Positions 1 to 11,431 of a DNA stretch of 64,000 nucleotides are shown piece by piece (the first letter of the stretch is position 1; each line of letters opens with the position of its first letter). A model generated the notes under the pieces. The model was not told where the DNA came from. It was given only the letters and a program-made list of their open reading frames with translations, and ran no database searches. The stretch lies in NCBI GenBank assembly GCA_946811695.1, contig OX328130.1, positions 70,986,232 to 71,050,231 on the forward strand. Reading direction: 5' to 3'. Made by a program: the position numbers and the translations under genes. Source of the stretch: Gonocerus acuteangulatus. Taxonomy: Eukaryota > Arthropoda > Insecta > Hemiptera > Coreidae.

Positions 1-250
1 GAATATTTCTGAAAGCACTAACGTAGACGAACTAGCAAAATTAGCGACCCGAAGAGATACAAATGACATAGATCTCTTGACATTACAAGACTGACATACA
101 CTAAAATTTTAAACAACTTGCAGCAATATTGGGTACTTACACGAGACAACAAACTCAGAGAAACCAAACATACAGTTCAAGCTTGGTCATCAAGCTCATG
201 GGATGACCAAACTTGGTCTAACAGTTTAAAAGAAATATTTAAAATATTGA
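1..250 (+). pseudogene. Non-LTR retrotransposon C-terminal relic (post-RNase H region)
   Basis: From base 2 a reading reads like the end of an RNase H domain (NVDELAKLATRRDTNDIDLL), then is broken by stops. From base 118 another frame continues with QQYWVLTRDNKLRETK and W-SSS. The pattern W...NKLR..K....W is typical of the segment that follows RNase H in I/Jockey-type non-LTR retrotransposons. The change of frame and the stops mark it as dead. The element presumably continues before base 1. Family assignment rests on recalled pattern only. Confidence 0.4.
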
Positions 251-321
251 ACCTTCACCAACTAGCTCCCTACAACTGGCATTTGCTGGGGTTTACTTTC
301 AATCGCCATTTCAACTTATAA

Positions 322-935
322 TTGAAGAAAAAATTACTTCCTGGAATCATTTCAATTTAAATACTTAATTAAATTTCCCAATTATTTAATAATTGCAACG
401 TTCTGATGATGAACGAAAGTAAAACTTGCAAAATGCTAATGTACAAGTCTTGCCGTTGCATCATAGTCCATTCCTTCACAACCAGGCGAATAGAGATATG
501 TGCAACGCTAGTGAAGGGTATTCATGATTGAAATTAAATTATTAAAGTAACACTCAACAATACTATTCAAAACAGACTTTGCCGTAAAACACCTACTTAC
601 CGAGTGCAGATGACGACAAAAGCTAAATAACCCACATGACATTTACGAATTGTTGAGGGACAGCAGCCAGTACATAAACACAATACTTTCTTACTTGCAG
701 GACACTAAACTATACACTCGCATCTGAAGACATCTGCTGAATAACCAGAGGCTTCCAGGCATATAACAGACATTTACAAAACTCAGTTTATGAAAATATT
801 TGAATTAAATACCCATCTTAATGCTGGTAAAGACCATTCAGGTACTACCTGAAAGGTGTGAAACCGCAGTAGATGCGAATCAATTATAAATAATATTATT
901 ATATTAACAATACTAAAAAATTGACCATACTGATG
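322..935. other. No recognised feature
   Basis: AT-rich sequence without a credible ORF, terminal repeats or an RNA-gene signature that I can see. Confidence 0.5.
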
Positions 936-1218
936 ATTCATGGCCATACGGCCCACTAGGGAGATACTGTAGTCAGTACTATGCTCGGGCCGCCTCATTT
1001 TCCCCTTGGCTGCTTCTACCGCTAGAGTCATTAGCACCCAAGGTACCCATTATTAAATTAATTAAAGTCTGGGTTGGCCTAGGGACGGTCAGGGAGGGTG
1101 AATGCAACCCATGAACGAAGACACTAGAAGAAAAAATCTTTAATGCTTGCTCGGGATTTGATCTCAGGTCCTCCAACTTATTAGTCCAGTCCTCTACCAC
1201 TGAGCTAACCTCGCCCCC
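936..1218 (-). mobile_element. tRNA-derived SINE
   Basis: Read on the minus strand from about 1218, a tRNA-like head contains GAGGTTAGCTCAGTGGTAG, a good pol III A box with its D-arm context, then GAGATCAAATCCCG at the B-box position. A non-tRNA body follows to about 936. No clear target duplication or tail was found. It is a different tRNA head from the main SINE family of this window. Confidence 0.6.
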
Positions 1219-1404
1219 AACAATACCAAATGAATGCAAAAAAAAAAACAACAAAAAGAAGTTTTTACACTAAAATACCAAAGTAAAACGTACTAATTTA
1301 TTGCAGGTTCATGTCGGGTGATTTTAATAATCAGTTTATTTTTTATCTTGCGAAAAATATTGGTGTTAAGCTTTTGGCGACCAAACCGTGTTCGTTTTAG
1401 CACT

Positions 1405-1905
1405 TTACGAAGAAAGTAGCTGTTGATGTTGCACTCATGAGGGACTTTTTGAAAAATTGCTTCCGTTAAAATTTATATAATGTATATGTATATATATGTC
1501 TGTTTGTGTGTGTGTGATTTACACAATAGACGCCAGAGGTTTTGTTTTTTTTTTCGCCAAGAAACTTGGTATATAGTATTACTTTAGCAAACGATTGAAC
1601 GAGTTCGTTAACCAGCAAAATCCGTCTGTCGGAGACCCCCCCGGAGAGGGGGTTTACTCCAGACCCAAAATGGTTATTTGCTCTTATCTGCCGTAATTGT
1701 TTTGAATTGCAACGAAATTCGGCATTTGTTGTGATCATTTAAATAGAAAAGTGTGTCATAAAAATAAACTAAATCGGCTCATTATGAGGTTGGGTTTACT
1801 TCGGATCCAAATTACCAATTTGCAAAAACCGGCCTTAATTTTTGTTATAGTTCAACGAAACTCGGTATTATTTGTGTTCATATAGTCTGAATTGTTAAAT
1901 AACAT
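1405..1905 (-). mobile_element. Element C, diverged fragment
   Basis: Shares with the better copies at 18137-19375 and 57692-59553 the order: AGCACTTT...GAAAGTAGCT end, ACTCATGA..GACT, a short TA-rich tract, ACTTGGTATATAG, AACGAGTTCGTTAACCA, and repeated GGGTTTACT..GACCC segments. It is interrupted at its right side by the palindrome at 1919-2995. No coding capacity. Confidence 0.6.
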
Positions 1906-1918
1906 TTCCTGAATTTTT

Positions 1919-2995
1919 AAATAAAGGACCCCGCCCTTTCCTAATGGAAAATGGCTTTCGGTCAAATTGAACGAAACTATGCTCGTTGGATAGAGAAAGT
2001 CTTTCTGAACAAAAGTCTCAATGGGCACAAAACCCGAAAGTTAAAACTTTTGGTACTTTTGGGTATCCGAAGTTTTCCATTTTTATTTTTTTCAAAATCT
2101 CGAGATCTCTGTTTGAAAGGTTTCCCAAGCCATTTGGCCAGTAAAAAAAAATCGTATAAATTATTTTTTTAAGACCTTTCGAACGACACAACATTTGACA
2201 CTCCTACCCCCCCCCCCCTCCACCCGCGGGGGCGGGGGGAAGTTTTTTTTTTTGCAATTATCGTTAATCTATTATTATTTGAAGATCTTTTCGACGGCAA
2301 TGCACTGAAACCTTGCCTCAAACCCTTACCCCACGCCCCAACCTCTTGGGATATGCTCGTCATCATCAAAACATCAAATATCCGACTTCTTACTTGCTGA
2401 ATCATACGTTAGATGCAGCTGATCGATAGCAAACGAAAAGTCAAAACAGTTGACAGTAGTCTAAGAGACAAAAAGCGGCCCTTTTCAGGGCTACTAATGT
2501 TAAAAGTCTCCTAAGAGAACACTTTTTTTGCGAAAAATGGCCTTTTTTTGAAACATACGAGCTAGATGTGGGGTTGGGGTGGGGGTGGGGTAAGGGTGTG
2601 AGGCAAGGTTTCAGTGTATTGCCTTCGAAAAGATCAAATGATAATGGATAGACGATAATTGCAAAAAAAGCTTCCCCTCCCCACCCCCGTGGGTGGAGGG
2701 GGGAGGGTGGGAGTGTCAAATGTGGTGTCGTTCGAAAGGTCTTCGAAAAAAAATTGATACGTATTTTTTTTTACTGGCAAAATGGCTTGGGAAACCTTTC
2801 AACCAGAGATCTCGAGATTTTGCAAAAATTAAAAATGGAAAACTTCGGATACCCAAAAGTACCAAATGTTTTAACTTTTTGGTTTTGTGCCCATGGAGAC
2901 TTTTGTTCAGAAAGACTTTCTCTATCCAACGAGCATAGTTTCGTTCAATTTGACCGAAAGCCATTTTCCATTAGGAAAGGGCGGGGTCCTTTATT
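1919..2995. mobile_element. Foldback (palindromic) transposable element, about 1.08 kb
   Basis: The left arm (1919-2400) and right arm (2550-2995) are inverted copies of each other over roughly 430 bases; outer ends are AAAGGACCCCGCCC and GGGCGGGGTCCTTT. The arms differ by scattered substitutions and by the length of G/C tracts near 2209-2240 and 2680-2710. The same deduced peptide (MAFGQIERNYARWIEKVF) appears from both arms, which is only the palindrome read from each end. The centre near 2400-2550 is unique. No transposase is visible. Confidence 0.8.
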
Positions 2996-3000
2996 GAAAT

Positions 3001-3560
3001 AAAAAAAATATTAGTTAATTATTCTTTTGGAAACTTAAAGATATTTATGTGGTACCCTAAGCTAGAATCTGGTCAAATTACAAGAATATGTCTCTTTTGC
3101 ACTGAAGAGCGTTAATGTCATAGCGTGAGAAGGACAACAATGTTGCCTTCATAATTTCAGTATATTATCCCTAATGATGTCACATTATCATTGTAATTCC
3201 AATACCTTTCTTTATCAATGGTTCATGATTCCAGCTTAGCAATCTTGATGGAACATATGTTTATTGTCCATTAGGGCTTTGTCCCATTTATGTTTGTTTG
3301 AGAGAAGAGTGGAATCAACATGTAATGTAATTATAAACTATTGCTGTTTGTTCGGGGCATATTTTTTATAAACATTATCTCGACCTATATAAAATCCAAC
3401 AATAAAATAAACGAATTCTTGTTAATCTATTATATTGATTGACCTTTGATGACACTGATATTCTTACCATTGGTGTTGGTTGGCTATTGATGGTTCATCA
3501 TAATATCTCAGACTGAAGAAATGGTGAAACACTTCCACTGTATATTTTTATTTTATTGGG
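3001..3560. other. No recognised feature
   Basis: AT-rich DNA. A segment around 3510-3560 resembles the terminal sequence of Penelope-like elements but is too short to assign. Confidence 0.35.
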
Positions 3561-3564
3561 TAAA

Positions 3565-3605
3565 ACCTTTTCAAAGTCGCAACCTCATCATCAGTGTCAT
3601 TCCCT
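3565..3605 (-). ncRNA. Degenerate hammerhead-like core
   Basis: On the minus strand CTGATGA (3594-3588) is followed by a short hairpin (AGGT, loop, ACTT) and GAAA (3572-3569). The following bases do not give a convincing stem III/UH/stem I, unlike the other cores in this window, so this is probably a decayed PLE terminus. Confidence 0.3.
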
Positions 3606-3773
3606 TCTCGCTATACACCCTTCAGACATATTCATATCAAAAATGGCTAGCTAAGGCGTGTTTCAAGTAGTTGAATTGATTCAGTTGTGGGTTCAAAGCA
3701 GAAAAGAACGGGTTAGTTCGAGAGGTGCGATTCTCACTCTCGGGACTTCTTGCGAAGCCAGAATTATTATTTA

Positions 3774-4335
3774 ATAGCTGTTACCCGGCGTGTTATGCTA
3801 CACCTACTTTCTGCATCTAGAAAAGCAAAAATAAATTTGAAACCAAATAATTAATATTAAAATCTAACAACGCACATCTGTAACTATTTGGGTTCATTGT
3901 TTCGAACTCGTGATCTCCGAACTGTGAGTCATAGACGATTTTAACCTAGCCTATGACTCTCCACGTGTCGAGACCTACCTGTATGCCATGTTTGGTCGAA
4001 ATCGGTCAAACGGTGTGGATTTGTATAAGGAACAAACATATAGACAGACAGATGGTAGACGATTTTAACCTAGCCTATGAATCTCCCCGTGTCAAGATCT
4101 ACCTGTGTGCCGCGTTTGGTCGAAATCGGTCAAACGGTGTGGATTTGTATAAGGAACAAACATATAGACAGACAGCTGGTAGACGTTTTTGACCTAGCCT
4201 ATGAGGCCTCCCGGATCAAGATCTACCAATATTCCAAGTTTAGTCAAAATCGGTCAAATGGTGTGGATTTGTATAAGGAACAAACAAACAGACAAACGGA
4301 CAAACAGACAGACACGTGATTTTTAAATATATAGA
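3774..4335 (-). mobile_element. Non-autonomous Helitron with internal tandem repeats
   Basis: Minus-strand element starting TCTATATATTTAAAAATC after an A and ending CCGGGTAACAGCTAT, where the usual CTAG end has mutated to CTAT. It contains three tandem units of about 124 bp, each with GTAGACG.TTT..ACCTAGCC and a CAAACATATAGACAGACAG segment. A second, better preserved copy lies at 15575-16262. The in-frame peptides of the repeat units are a by-product of the unit structure. Confidence 0.65.
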
Positions 4336-4795
4336 TATAGATTTCAATTTTAACATTTTATTTATTTATTATTATTTTTTTTTTTTTTTTGAGGATTATC
4401 TGATAACGCCAAGAAAAATTGTTTATCCTGTAAAATCCAATTCCTAGCAAAGAACAAAACCTTATCCATTGGCTCAAACATTTATTCTGAAAAAGTTATT
4501 TAAACATGCATGAAAATATTTTTGTCAAATTAAAATTATTTAGTTCTATATTTTGTTTCAGGTACGCAAGATCGTATGCGAAAATCCAAAAAATATGGTA
4601 ACTACCCTGTGGATATTTTAATTTTTTTTATTTAATGAACAGCACGGATTTTATCGTACATAAAAAAGTGTTATTTTATTTAAATTTGAACGTCCATTTA
4701 TACATAATTCAGATTTCAAGGACGAGTTATTTACAGTTTATAACCCTTTTCTATTCAGGATAGCGCTAAATAATTTCTTATTTTCTAAAGAAAAC
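4336..4795. other. No recognised feature
   Basis: AT-rich, with a T-run at 4375-4390; no ORF or repeat ends recognised. Confidence 0.5.
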
Positions 4796-4868
4796 CCCAC
4801 TCCACCTAGTGAGAATCGAACTTATCGCGATAGGATTGCTCTCGGCTTTGCACTCACGGTCAATGGGC
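4796..4868 (-). mobile_element. Possible tRNA-derived SINE head
   Basis: On the minus strand AAGTTCGATTCTCAC fits a pol III B box, with an A-box-like stretch about 35 bases upstream. No tail or target duplication was identified. Confidence 0.35.
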
Positions 4869-4904
4869 CCCTGAAATTAATTATGTAGCGTCAATTAGGC
4901 AAAC

Positions 4905-4985
4905 GATCAAACCAGGTTGAATACTCTGGTTCCTGTTGGTAACCGAAGTTGACAAACGTCAGTGCATGGATGGGTGACCGCCTGG
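4905..4985 (+). pseudogene. 5S rRNA-like fragment (5S pseudogene or 5S-headed SINE)
   Basis: TTGAATACTCTGGTTC, ACCGAAGTTGAC and GGATGGGTGACCGCCTGGG occur in the order found in animal 5S rRNA, the last being the C-box region of its internal promoter. About ten bases between the second and third blocks are missing, and the 5' end is absent. Either a decayed 5S retrocopy or the head of a SINE3-type element. Confidence 0.6.
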
Positions 4986-5411
4986 GGAAATATACAGGTA
5001 AAAATATTTAAGGAGGCCAACAGTATACAAGGAGATGAAACACCGTTTTTTTTAATGTGCATGACTCGTTTCGCATCACTAAGCCAAGTTCGTCCACAAA
5101 TATCTATAGGACATTGCAGAAAAAAAATTACAACAAAACAATAATAAAATGTTCAAGAATAAATAAAAACTCTGATACAATTTAAACTTTTATTATAGGA
5201 ACTGCATAAAATATGTGAACGGTGTACGGAGCGAATAATTAGCAAGCTACAATGTTAGATGCATACATTAACTGCAGAGCATTCAAGCATAATGTTACAC
5301 TTTCATGCATAATGCTCGCTTCGACTAATGGTACAGTTCATGTGCAGCATTGCAACGCAAATACATGCCTAACATCCGGAAACTTACCGGACCCAAAAAA
5401 CAAATATTCGG

Positions 5412-6286
5412 AGAGCTGGCAACGCACTTTTCATGAAGTATTTTATGCACCTTGAAATTTTGCTGTAGTGCGTCACTAGGGTAGATGTGTTTCCTGGACA
5501 TACCTTGGAACACCAGGTACTCCGCATAAAAGAAAGGTGTAAAAACAATATGGCCCAAAAATAGTGATTTATCCAGAAGCCAACAATCTTGGCGGTAAAA
5601 TTAAAGGAATTTTACAACGAATAATAAATAAGGCAGACACTTTTAAGGCGGATAACGTGTAAAAACAACAAAAAAAACTTAGTTGTTTTATTTCTAATAT
5701 TAAATGAGTGTTTTATTCACGCTGCCATTTAAACTGGGACAGCTGTACAAGATCATTTGAGCAAGAACCAATGAGAGCGCTTAGAACAACCACAACTGCG
5801 CAGATGATTGGTGCTCTCACTCACTCTTGCGCGGTGTATTGCAGTCTATCATAGGCAACATTTATTTTCATGTTTCATGATAATTAAACCCCACAAAAGT
5901 GTCTGCCCTTTTCTAATGATTTTCAATTATGTATGAAGACGGTGATTAAATCGCACCGTGAAGAAAACACTTCATTTAATATTAGAAAGAAAAAGCAACT
6001 TCGGTTTTTTTTTTTAAATGTAATCCCCCTTAAAAATGTCTGTTTTATTTATTTTTCCTAAGAGAATTGCCTTAATTTTGCATTAAAGATTGTTGTGTTC
6101 TGAATAAAACACACTATTTTAGGGTCATATTTGTTTATTTTTTTTATACCTATCCCGTATGCGCAGTACCTGGTGTTCCAAGGCATGTCCAGGAAACATA
6201 CTTACCTTTTTATCTACCCTGGAGACGCACTACAGCAAAATTTCAGGGTGCATAAAACACTTCATGAAAAGTGCGTTACCAGCTCT
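5412..6286. mobile_element. Foldback/MITE element, about 0.87 kb
   Basis: Outer inverted ends AGAGCTGGCAACGCACTTTT and its counterpart GTGCGTTACCAGCTCT enclose arms of about 150 bp that match in reverse complement (both include CCTGGACATACCTTGG-like sequence). A second inverted pair lies inside: around 5620-5715 and 5960-6045. No coding sequence. Confidence 0.75.
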
Positions 6287-6289
6287 TGG

Positions 6290-7060
6290 ACCAAAACGTC
6301 ATTTTTTAGCGAGTTAAATTTCTCTTTATAAAAAGAAAACCCCAACTGTGATGAAAACCTGAAAAAGAAATAGGAATCTAATGACCAGAAATGTAGGTGT
6401 CTCATTTCCCATAGGTCACGTGACATTTACATAGTTTTTTTTATTTTAAGATAATTGTTTCTTCTATCTGCTATCTTCTTTTTCATAAAGGCATTATAGG
6501 TCAAATGAAAAATCTTTGTTATAACAATACTTTTTATTTCTCGGACACGTTTTCAAACCACCATTTTCAATTACATCTTAAATTGATCCCCCACACACCC
6601 TCATCTCACATTTTCACACACAAAATAACAAAATGAATGAACATAAAATTTGCTTCGTCGACGCGTACGAAACAAGCAACGACTGGTGATTTCTGTATTT
6701 TAGTGTACGTCATTTTTATTTTCAATTGGGTTGAGATAAAGTGCCTTTGTAAAATTGATGAAAATCGAACCATTTTTTAGGCTGCTAGTGCGCGAACAGA
6801 AAAATATATATTTATTCTGCCCTTAAGTTTGGTATGTGCTAAGGGTTCTCTCTCCAGCGGTGTTGCTCCTTTTTATATAGTAATATCTTCAGGCTGCCTT
6901 CTTGCAACCTTAGTGGTTAGTAAGGAAATGATTTTTTTTTTTTTTCCACGCTCCATTTTTTGTACATAAAGAGCTCTAGGCCCGACAGATTGGAACCTAG
7001 AGCTGGACTTAAAACTACACCTTATTATAAGCTTACGTACTAGAAGGGAGATACAATATA
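6290..7060. other. No recognised feature
   Basis: AT-rich intergenic DNA; homopolymer T at 6931-6947. Confidence 0.5.
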
Positions 7061-7077
7061 ATATAATCTGGGTGGAC

Positions 7078-7263
7078 GGGGTCTCCCGTGGTCTAATGGC
7101 TAGCGCTCTGGATTCATAAGCGGGAGATGGTGGGTTCGATTCCCAACCTCCGGCAGGAATTTTATCATCCCACGGCTCGCTGGTAAAATTCCTCGCTGCA
7201 CCCTGGATGTCGGCGCTAATGACCTAGATGTAGATGCGCCGTAAAAAAAAAAAAAAAAAAAAA
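7078..7263 (+). mobile_element. tRNA-derived SINE (main family), complete copy
   Basis: tRNA-like head GTCTCCCGTGGTCTAATGGC, B box GGTTCGATTCC, body with GGAATTTTATC..GTAAAATTCC, and an A-tail. It is flanked by a perfect 13-base target duplication AATCTGGGTGGAC (7065-7077 and 7264-7276), so this is a genuine retroposition event. It landed next to a PLE relic. Confidence 0.9.
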
Positions 7264-7333
7264 AATCTGGGTGGACCAATAGTATAAGAGTTCCATTGGC
7301 CAATGGAACTCGAGGGCTTTCCGCTTAGTTCCT

Positions 7334-7600
7334 CCTTAGGGTTGCTGGTTGTCATCAGAACATGGCGTCTCTTCTATCTTTAGGATGAGCCCTAAATGTT
7401 CGGTAGGATAAGGCCTTCGTCTCTGCTGAAGTTCGTCAGGTGTCTCTGAATTTCGATGGCCTCTCTGATTTACCTTCTTGTCATGGTGGTTTCTTAGCTA
7501 GGGTCTTGGCTCGTAGAAGCAGCGTGTTGTCAAATCCGTGTGGCTTACCTTCTTCCTTGTTTGTCCTATATACATCTTCACGGTAGAAGGTATGCTGTTA
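7334..7600 (-). pseudogene. Penelope-like element GIY-YIG endonuclease relic
   Basis: Minus-strand reading contains MYIGQTRKK (the YIG half of a GIY-YIG motif), then in other frames FDNTLLLRAKTLAKK and REAIEIQRHLTNFSRDEG, the order found in the C-terminal endonuclease of PLEs. Frameshifts and stops separate the blocks. Just downstream, CTGATGA near 7352 may be the remains of the terminal hammerhead, but no GAAA follows. Confidence 0.65.
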
Positions 7601-7616
7601 TAAGTGTATGTATGTA

Positions 7617-8051
7617 TACAGTGTCCCAGTCTTAACCCGGCAAAATTCGCATATCGATGTGGATTCGAAAAACTAAGTCAAAAAGACCTTTGGCGATTTT
7701 CTCGTTTTCAAGAAAAACACAAAAAACCATGTTTCATTTGTGGCATATCCCGATTAATCGCACAAACGAAGCGTTGTACGAAAAAAACACCTCAATACAA
7801 AAGTTGTAGCTTATTAAATTATCTTTAAGATGAGACCAAGTGGAGCGTCTTAGCTTGAATGAGATAATCGTAACTGGAAAATATAATCTGTGTTCACCTT
7901 TTTTTATGAACAAAATGTCCGTCTGATTATCTCGTAAAATATTCAAGCTAAGACGCGCAACTTGAATTCATCTTAAAGATAATTTAACATTCTACAACTT
8001 TGGTATTAAAGTGTTTTTTCGTACAACGCATCGTTAAAGCGATAAATCGGA

Positions 8052-8116
<65 letters not shown>

Positions 8117-8221
8117 CGTTTTTCTCGAAAACGAAAAAATCGTCAAAGGACTTTTTAACTTAGTTCTTCGATTCCCCATCGATGTACGAAGTCTGTCGAT
8201 TTGACTGGGACACCCTTTATA
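7617..8221. mobile_element. Foldback element with a long internal A-run
   Basis: Inverted ends ACAGTGTCCCAGTC and GACTGGGACACCC. The arms (7617-7840 and about 7930-8221) match in reverse complement over most of their length, including TTAAATTATCTTTAAGAT and its counterpart. A 58-base A-run (8055-8112) lies in the right arm and has no T-run counterpart on the left. Confidence 0.8.
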
Positions 8222-8404
8222 GTAAGCACCCTTATTTTCTTGATCCATGAATCCTGAAACGTGCCATTTTCTCGTATGTAATTCCGGATTTCGTCATAGA
8301 TTCTAGATCATAAACGAGTTTTCCCGGCACTAATCATAAATGGAAAAGGCACCACAACTATCCTGGCTAGAAAAGAGAAGAGATATCCTGTAAATATTGT
8401 TATA

Positions 8405-8563
8405 TTCCGGCAGTCCGACATCTAGGCAATTAGCGCCGAAATCCATAATGCAGCTGGGAATTTTCCAAACTCTCAGAATTTATAAAAATCCCTACTGCTG
8501 GCGGGAATCGAGCCCCCCATCTACTGCATGAGAATTTAGCCACTACACCACCAGGAGACACTA
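8405..8563 (-). mobile_element. Diverged SINE related to the main family
   Basis: Minus strand: tRNA-like head with TGGTGTAGTGGCTAAATTC and B box GGCTCGATTCC, then a body that parallels the main SINE (AATTTTCC, TTAGCGCC). More diverged than the copies at 7078 and 42601. Confidence 0.65.
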
Positions 8564-8569
8564 TGTATA

Positions 8570-9060
8570 ATCTCAGATTAATATTTAAGTATATATTCTA
8601 TCTAGGATGTCCTAATTGGATGGTCAAAACAGAATATAAATAATATATACACATGCATATAATTATATATTTAAACGAATTTGGAGGAACCAAATGGAGT
8701 TTGGAACAGGTTCAACAGCCCGTCGGAATTACAGACCCAGAGCTATTAATTTAAAAGCTGCCACTTTCAGAGCCAAGCTTCATCTTGAAGAGATATTCCA
8801 ACTTGCATCTCGCCTAGTATTACCATCTGTTTGATTGGGAACGAATTTACCGTATAATAAACAGAAAGGAGAAACAAAAAAGTCTGACTCGCAGGAGTTG
8901 CGTCATCTTAGCGCGGTTCCGTTAATGTCCCTAATATCATTAGTAAGGTTGTTCATGTAAAAAAAAATTGAAAATATTTACATATATATTTAACTATTTA
9001 TAATGAAATATTTAATAAAAAATTGAAAATATGTAGTAAAAAATACCAAAAATACTATAA
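8570..9060. other. AT-rich spacer with an element A terminus
   Basis: 8879-8925 carries GACTCGCAGGAGTTGCGTCA and TTAGCGCGGTTCCGTT, one end of element A without the rest of the element. The remainder shows nothing recognisable. Confidence 0.55.
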
Positions 9061-9836
9061 AATATTGGAGTCTTTTTGCGAAGACCACATCCAGTTACTT
9101 TTGAAGTAGCAGTAGTGATTTATAACAGTTACTCGTACTCTATAATAAGCTACCTGATTAGCTTACAGGTTCTTTGCTGGTTATCTATTACTACTTGACT
9201 CGTTATCTACGGTTATAATTCATATTAGATAATGGCAAGTAATATTTATTAATAAAAAGGTTATTATTATCAAAATAAATTCTCTCAACTATGAAAAAAG
9301 TTATTAAGCATTAAAGATGACTGTTTTCAGGTTATGAAGAATAACAAACATCGATATTTGTAAACAAACATATTTTATTCCATTTCTCTCTCTCTTTTTT
9401 GGTTATTATACATTTATTCAGCATTACATGCTATGCGTATCCGCTCGCTCAAGAAGATATCAAAACCCTAGTCAATCCAACTCACAATTAATAGAATTAC
9501 ATTAATTTAAGGGACTCTATCCAACTCTCTAAAAATTAATGGGATTCCATTAATTTTTCGTAAGAAAGCAATCCCTTTTTCTTTGTCAGGAACATCGCGA
9601 AATAATTGTAAAGGCTCATTTTTTCTCACTAACATAAGCAGAGCTTTTTCATAAACAAAAGCTAATTCACTGTTGAAGGTTACTTTACTCCCATCAAGAA
9701 CCAATGCAATTGGTCATCGGAATCCTCCAATAGGAAGGCAAAGGAGTTATGCGCATGCGCTTAATCACTGTTACAATCACTACTGCTACTTCAAAAGTAA
9801 CTGGATGTGGTCTTCGCTAAAAGACCCAAATATTGA
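9061..9836. mobile_element. MITE F with long terminal inverted repeats
   Basis: Inverted ends AGTCTTTTTGCGAAGACCAC / GTGGTCTTCGCTAAAAGAC, continuing about 55 bp inward (both contain CAGTTACTTTTGAAGTAGCA or its complement). The interior at 9430-9482 carries CGCTCGCTCAAGA and TAGTCAATCCAACTC, a module shared with MITEs B and E. No transposase. Confidence 0.75.
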
Positions 9837-9839
9837 AAA

Positions 9840-10415
9840 GAAAAGTATAGATAACTATTACAAACTCTGTTATTATAAACGGAAAGAACAAAAGTTGAAA
9901 ATATACAGAACAGAATGGAGCCAGTCGTCTGCGTAACGAAGCTCCTACAATAAAGTAAATAAATAAATAGAACATAATGACTAAAACTCTATAACATATT
10001 GAAAATAGCATAATTAAAAATTAAAAGATCATTTTAAAAAGGGGAAATAGAAGTTGAACATTTTTAAACATAAACATTATTTTGGAAAATGTTATGCAAC
10101 AAAATGCATTTTTAAATTCTCTAACGTGAAATGGCGCTGGTATGATATCATAAGGGGAGAATACAGTAGTGGAGTCACCGATCAGGCCCATTTTTGTCTG
10201 GAGATTTCGCATCGAAAAATAGTCGTCACGTGTCCGAGCGTTTCGTCCAATGCGTCTCAGGAGCTAAGAAATAAAATAAAATAGGTTGAAAATGTATTAT
10301 TTTATATCTCGAGTTTGGAAAATGATGAACATGATTCCTTCAATTATTCGCTTGTTTTAGAGAGTATATTAAAGGAATAGTACAATTGTTAAACAATAAT
10401 TTGTTATATATTTTT
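9840..10415. other. No recognised feature
   Basis: AT-rich; no gene, repeat ends or ncRNA recognised. Confidence 0.5.
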
Positions 10416-10490
10416 TTAAAACGCATCAGCTCCTACACCATTAGCGCCGGGGGAGAACGGCTTCCAGCCACCTTTGCTCCTTGCAATTAG
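10416..10490 (-). mobile_element. 3' remnant of the main SINE
   Basis: T-run, then ACGCATCAGCTCCTACACC and ATTAGCGCCGGG, matching the tail end of the main SINE in minus orientation; the tRNA-like head is not recognisable. Confidence 0.45.
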
Positions 10491-10664
10491 AAAAGAGACA
10501 GTGGTCTAGATTCAATGGGTAAAGCATTCATTTTCGGTTTCCCCTTTATTTTTTCTATTAAAAAATAAAAAGAATATCAAAATATGTAGTAAAAATATGT
10601 ATGTATGGCAAAATATGTAAAAATATGGATTTTTGACAAAATATGTGAAATGAAAATTTGTTTG

Positions 10665-11232
10665 GTACTTACGTATTAGCGTCAAAGCAGGTTAAAGAGG
10701 CGGGTCTCGTTCAGAGATCTGGATCATGGATAACACATTTCTATTGGCCAATCACTATCAGAGATATCATCTATTGTGTTTATAGTAGCCATCTTGTTCC
10801 CTTTGTCTTTTCAACGCAATTCATTTGTGCTTTATTTACCCACGCAATTGTTGTTGTTTTTTTAGTTACGCGATTTCAGTTTTTGTGCGAGTTAGCGACA
10901 ACAGAATAGCTAGGATAAAAGCTACTGTTTCGAAGCGATGCGAAATCGTTTATCAGTCCATTATCCAGCGAAAAACCATCCTTGATCTATATTATCAACG
11001 AACTGGATTGACTAGAGTTTTGATATAACCTTGAGCGAGCGGAAACGCATAGCAATTATGCTATTAAAATAAGTGCTACGCGTTTTCGCTAGCTAAAGGT
11101 TATATCATAACTCTAGTTAACCCAAATCGTTGATAATCCCGTCGCCATATTGGCAAAAACTAATTTGACTCCTTGATTCAGCTCTCTGAGACCCGACTCT
11201 TTAACCTGCTTTGACGCTAATACGTAAGTACC
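10665..11232. mobile_element. MITE E, copy 1
   Basis: Inverted ends GTACTTACGTATTAGCGTCA and TGACGCTAATACGTAAGTAC, matching over about 45 bp. The centre (11005-11120) is itself palindromic around GAGCGAGCGGAAACGCATAG and CTAGAGTTTTGATATAACC. A second copy is at 23601-24134. Confidence 0.85.
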
Positions 11233-11431
11233 ATTTTTTTAAATGCTTTAAATTCACTTAAAACTTGCAGAAATCCATCAAAAATTTCGATTTGAGAATC
11301 AGAAAAAAATATGTAAATACATGAACATCCGTTCCCTAGTCAATAGTAAAGGAGTAGGAGCAGTTTTTGGCGCTGTTAAATCTTCGTGTCGTTAAAAACG
11401 TAAAATAAAATCCCAAAGAGAAGGATGTTGA

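Noticed and set aside
3953..4319. ORFs repeating GQTVWICIRNKHIDRQ
   Set aside because: Translation of Helitron tandem units; different phases, no start or stop conservation between copies.
7081..7155. Functional tRNA gene
   Set aside because: A and B boxes are present but the head does not close into an acceptor stem, and it is joined to a SINE body with target duplications.
7340..7375. Hammerhead-like CTGATGA near the PLE relic
   Set aside because: No paired stem II or GAAA follows; treated as decayed.
9507..9704. 65-residue ORF FVYEKALLMLVRKNEPLQ
   Set aside because: Protein-like composition, but it lies within MITE F, lacks family resemblance and has no splice or poly(A) signals.
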